Origin: Halanaerobiaceae bacterium
GTDB lineage: Bacteria; Bacillota_F; Halanaerobiia; Halanaerobiales; CSSED10-376
Direction: 5' to 3'
Length of the DNA stretch: 13,376 nt
Assembly: GCA_003557445.1 (NCBI GenBank)
Contig: PWOK01000167.1
Coordinates: 1 to 13,376, forward strand
Positions 12,884 through 13,376 of the stretch are shown one piece after another. A program made the translations under genes and the position numbers. How positions within the stretch are numbered: the stretch's first letter is position 1; each line of letters begins with the position of its first letter. The notes under the pieces are model-generated. The model ran no database searches, was not told where the DNA came from, and saw only the letters and a list, made by a program, of their open reading frames with translations.

Positions 12884-13376
12884 ATGGATAGCAATAATGC
12901 AAAAAAGGGTTTAAATAGAGCACCACATCGTTCATTACTCAGGGCTACAGGTCATACAGATCGGGAAATTGATAAACCCTGGGTCGGTGTTGTTAATGCT
13001 TTTAATGAAATAATACCAGGACACCGCCATTTGAATCAAATAGCAGAAGCTGTTAAACACGGGATAATAGCTGCCGGGGGAACACCATTTGAGTTCCCTA
13101 CCATTGGAGTCTGTGATGGAATTGCCATGAATCATGAAGGTATGAGATATTCTCTGCCAAGCAGGGAATTAATAGCTGATTCCGTTGAAATAATGGCAAA
13201 GGGACATCAGTTTGATGCTCTGGTGATGATACCCAACTGTGATAAAATTGTTCCCGGAATGCTGATAGCAGCTGCCAGGGTGGATATTCCTACTGTGTTT
13301 GTCAGTGGTGGCCCGATGCTTGCCGGACGCTGGAAAGGTGAAAGAGTTGATTTAAAGGCAGTATTTGAAGGTGTTG
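12884..13376 (+). CDS. ilvD: Dihydroxy-acid dehydratase IlvD (3' end outside window)
   Basis: The first 164 codons of an Fe-S dehydratase that makes the 2-keto acid precursors of valine, leucine and isoleucine; the full protein is usually about 550-620 residues. The visible part carries RSLLRATG (16-23), [13 protein letters not shown] (38-50), the strongly conserved [14 protein letters not shown] (74-87), [14 protein letters not shown] (89-102), [12 protein letters not shown] (116-127) with C119, D120 and K121, and [10 protein letters not shown] (139-148). PGHRHL rather than the PCN form of [2Fe-2S] enzymes suggests the E. coli/clostridial [4Fe-4S] type. That subtype call is inference. ATG 12884 follows AAAGAGGGGA. 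The related 6-phosphogluconate dehydratase (Edd) is less likely because of the close match to IlvD blocks and the N-terminal length. The reading frame stays open to the window edge. Confidence 0.95.
   Translation, partial: MDSNNAKKGLNRAPHRSLLRATGHTDREIDKPWVGVVNAFNEIIPGHRHLNQIAEAVKHGIIAAGGTPFEFPTIGVCDGIAMNHEGMRYSLPSRELIADSVEIMAKGHQFDALVMIPNCDKIVPGMLIAAARVDIPTVFVSGGPMLAGRWKGERVDLKAVFEGV

Noticed and set aside
1..13376. CRISPR array, tRNA or rRNA genes, insertion sequences or prophage genes
   Set aside because: I saw no regularly spaced repeats, cloverleaf-like segments, rRNA-like stretches, transposase or integrase reading frames, or flanking inverted repeats other than terminators.

Overview
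The window looks like chromosomal DNA from a low-GC, endospore-lineage Firmicute. Coding is AT-rich, with strong AGGAGG-type ribosome binding sites, textbook sigma-A promoters, a cotJABC spore-coat operon and a THF riboswitch on a folate transporter gene. The secreted solute-binding protein is very acidic, has no cysteine and lacks a lipobox. That would suit a salt-adapted, possibly diderm lineage such as the Halanaerobiales, but this assignment is inference and no 16S or other marker is present.

Layout. 1-530 (+) is the 3' end of an unrecognised gene, followed by a secreted ABC solute-binding protein (649-1986). A hairpin at 2004-2040 separates this from a convergent replication cluster on the minus strand. 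Read 5' to 3' that cluster is a DnaD/DnaB-loader-like primosome protein (4638-3634), the replicative helicase DnaB (3619-2231) and a 58-residue coupled ORF (2238-2062). From a clear promoter at 4756-4784, purD and purE run rightward with a 4-nt gap. cysE (+) and cysK (-) face each other across one hairpin terminator, together giving the two-step serine-to-cysteine pathway. cotJA, cotJB and cotJC follow on the minus strand; cotJA is only 51 codons. folT (9716-10261, minus) encodes an ECF-type folate S component under a complete THF riboswitch with a Shine-Dalgarno-sequestering hairpin. Reading rightward from 10587 is a bacterial tyrosine kinase/tyrosine phosphatase pair (cpsD-cpsB type). It ends tail-to-tail, overlapping by 9 nt, with an HD-domain phosphohydrolase gene (minus). 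The right edge holds the start of ilvD.

Nearly everything belongs to recognised families, and I found no convincing new system. The observations most worth a second look are the folT riboswitch expression platform with its mutually exclusive helices, the kinase/phosphatase pair without an adjacent CpsC/Wzz activator, the loader-helicase-small ORF operon, and the unidentified gene at the left edge. No tRNA, rRNA, CRISPR array, insertion sequence or phage gene was seen. The only stretch over 300 nt without a gene (10262-10586) holds the riboswitch, its promoter and the cpsD leader.
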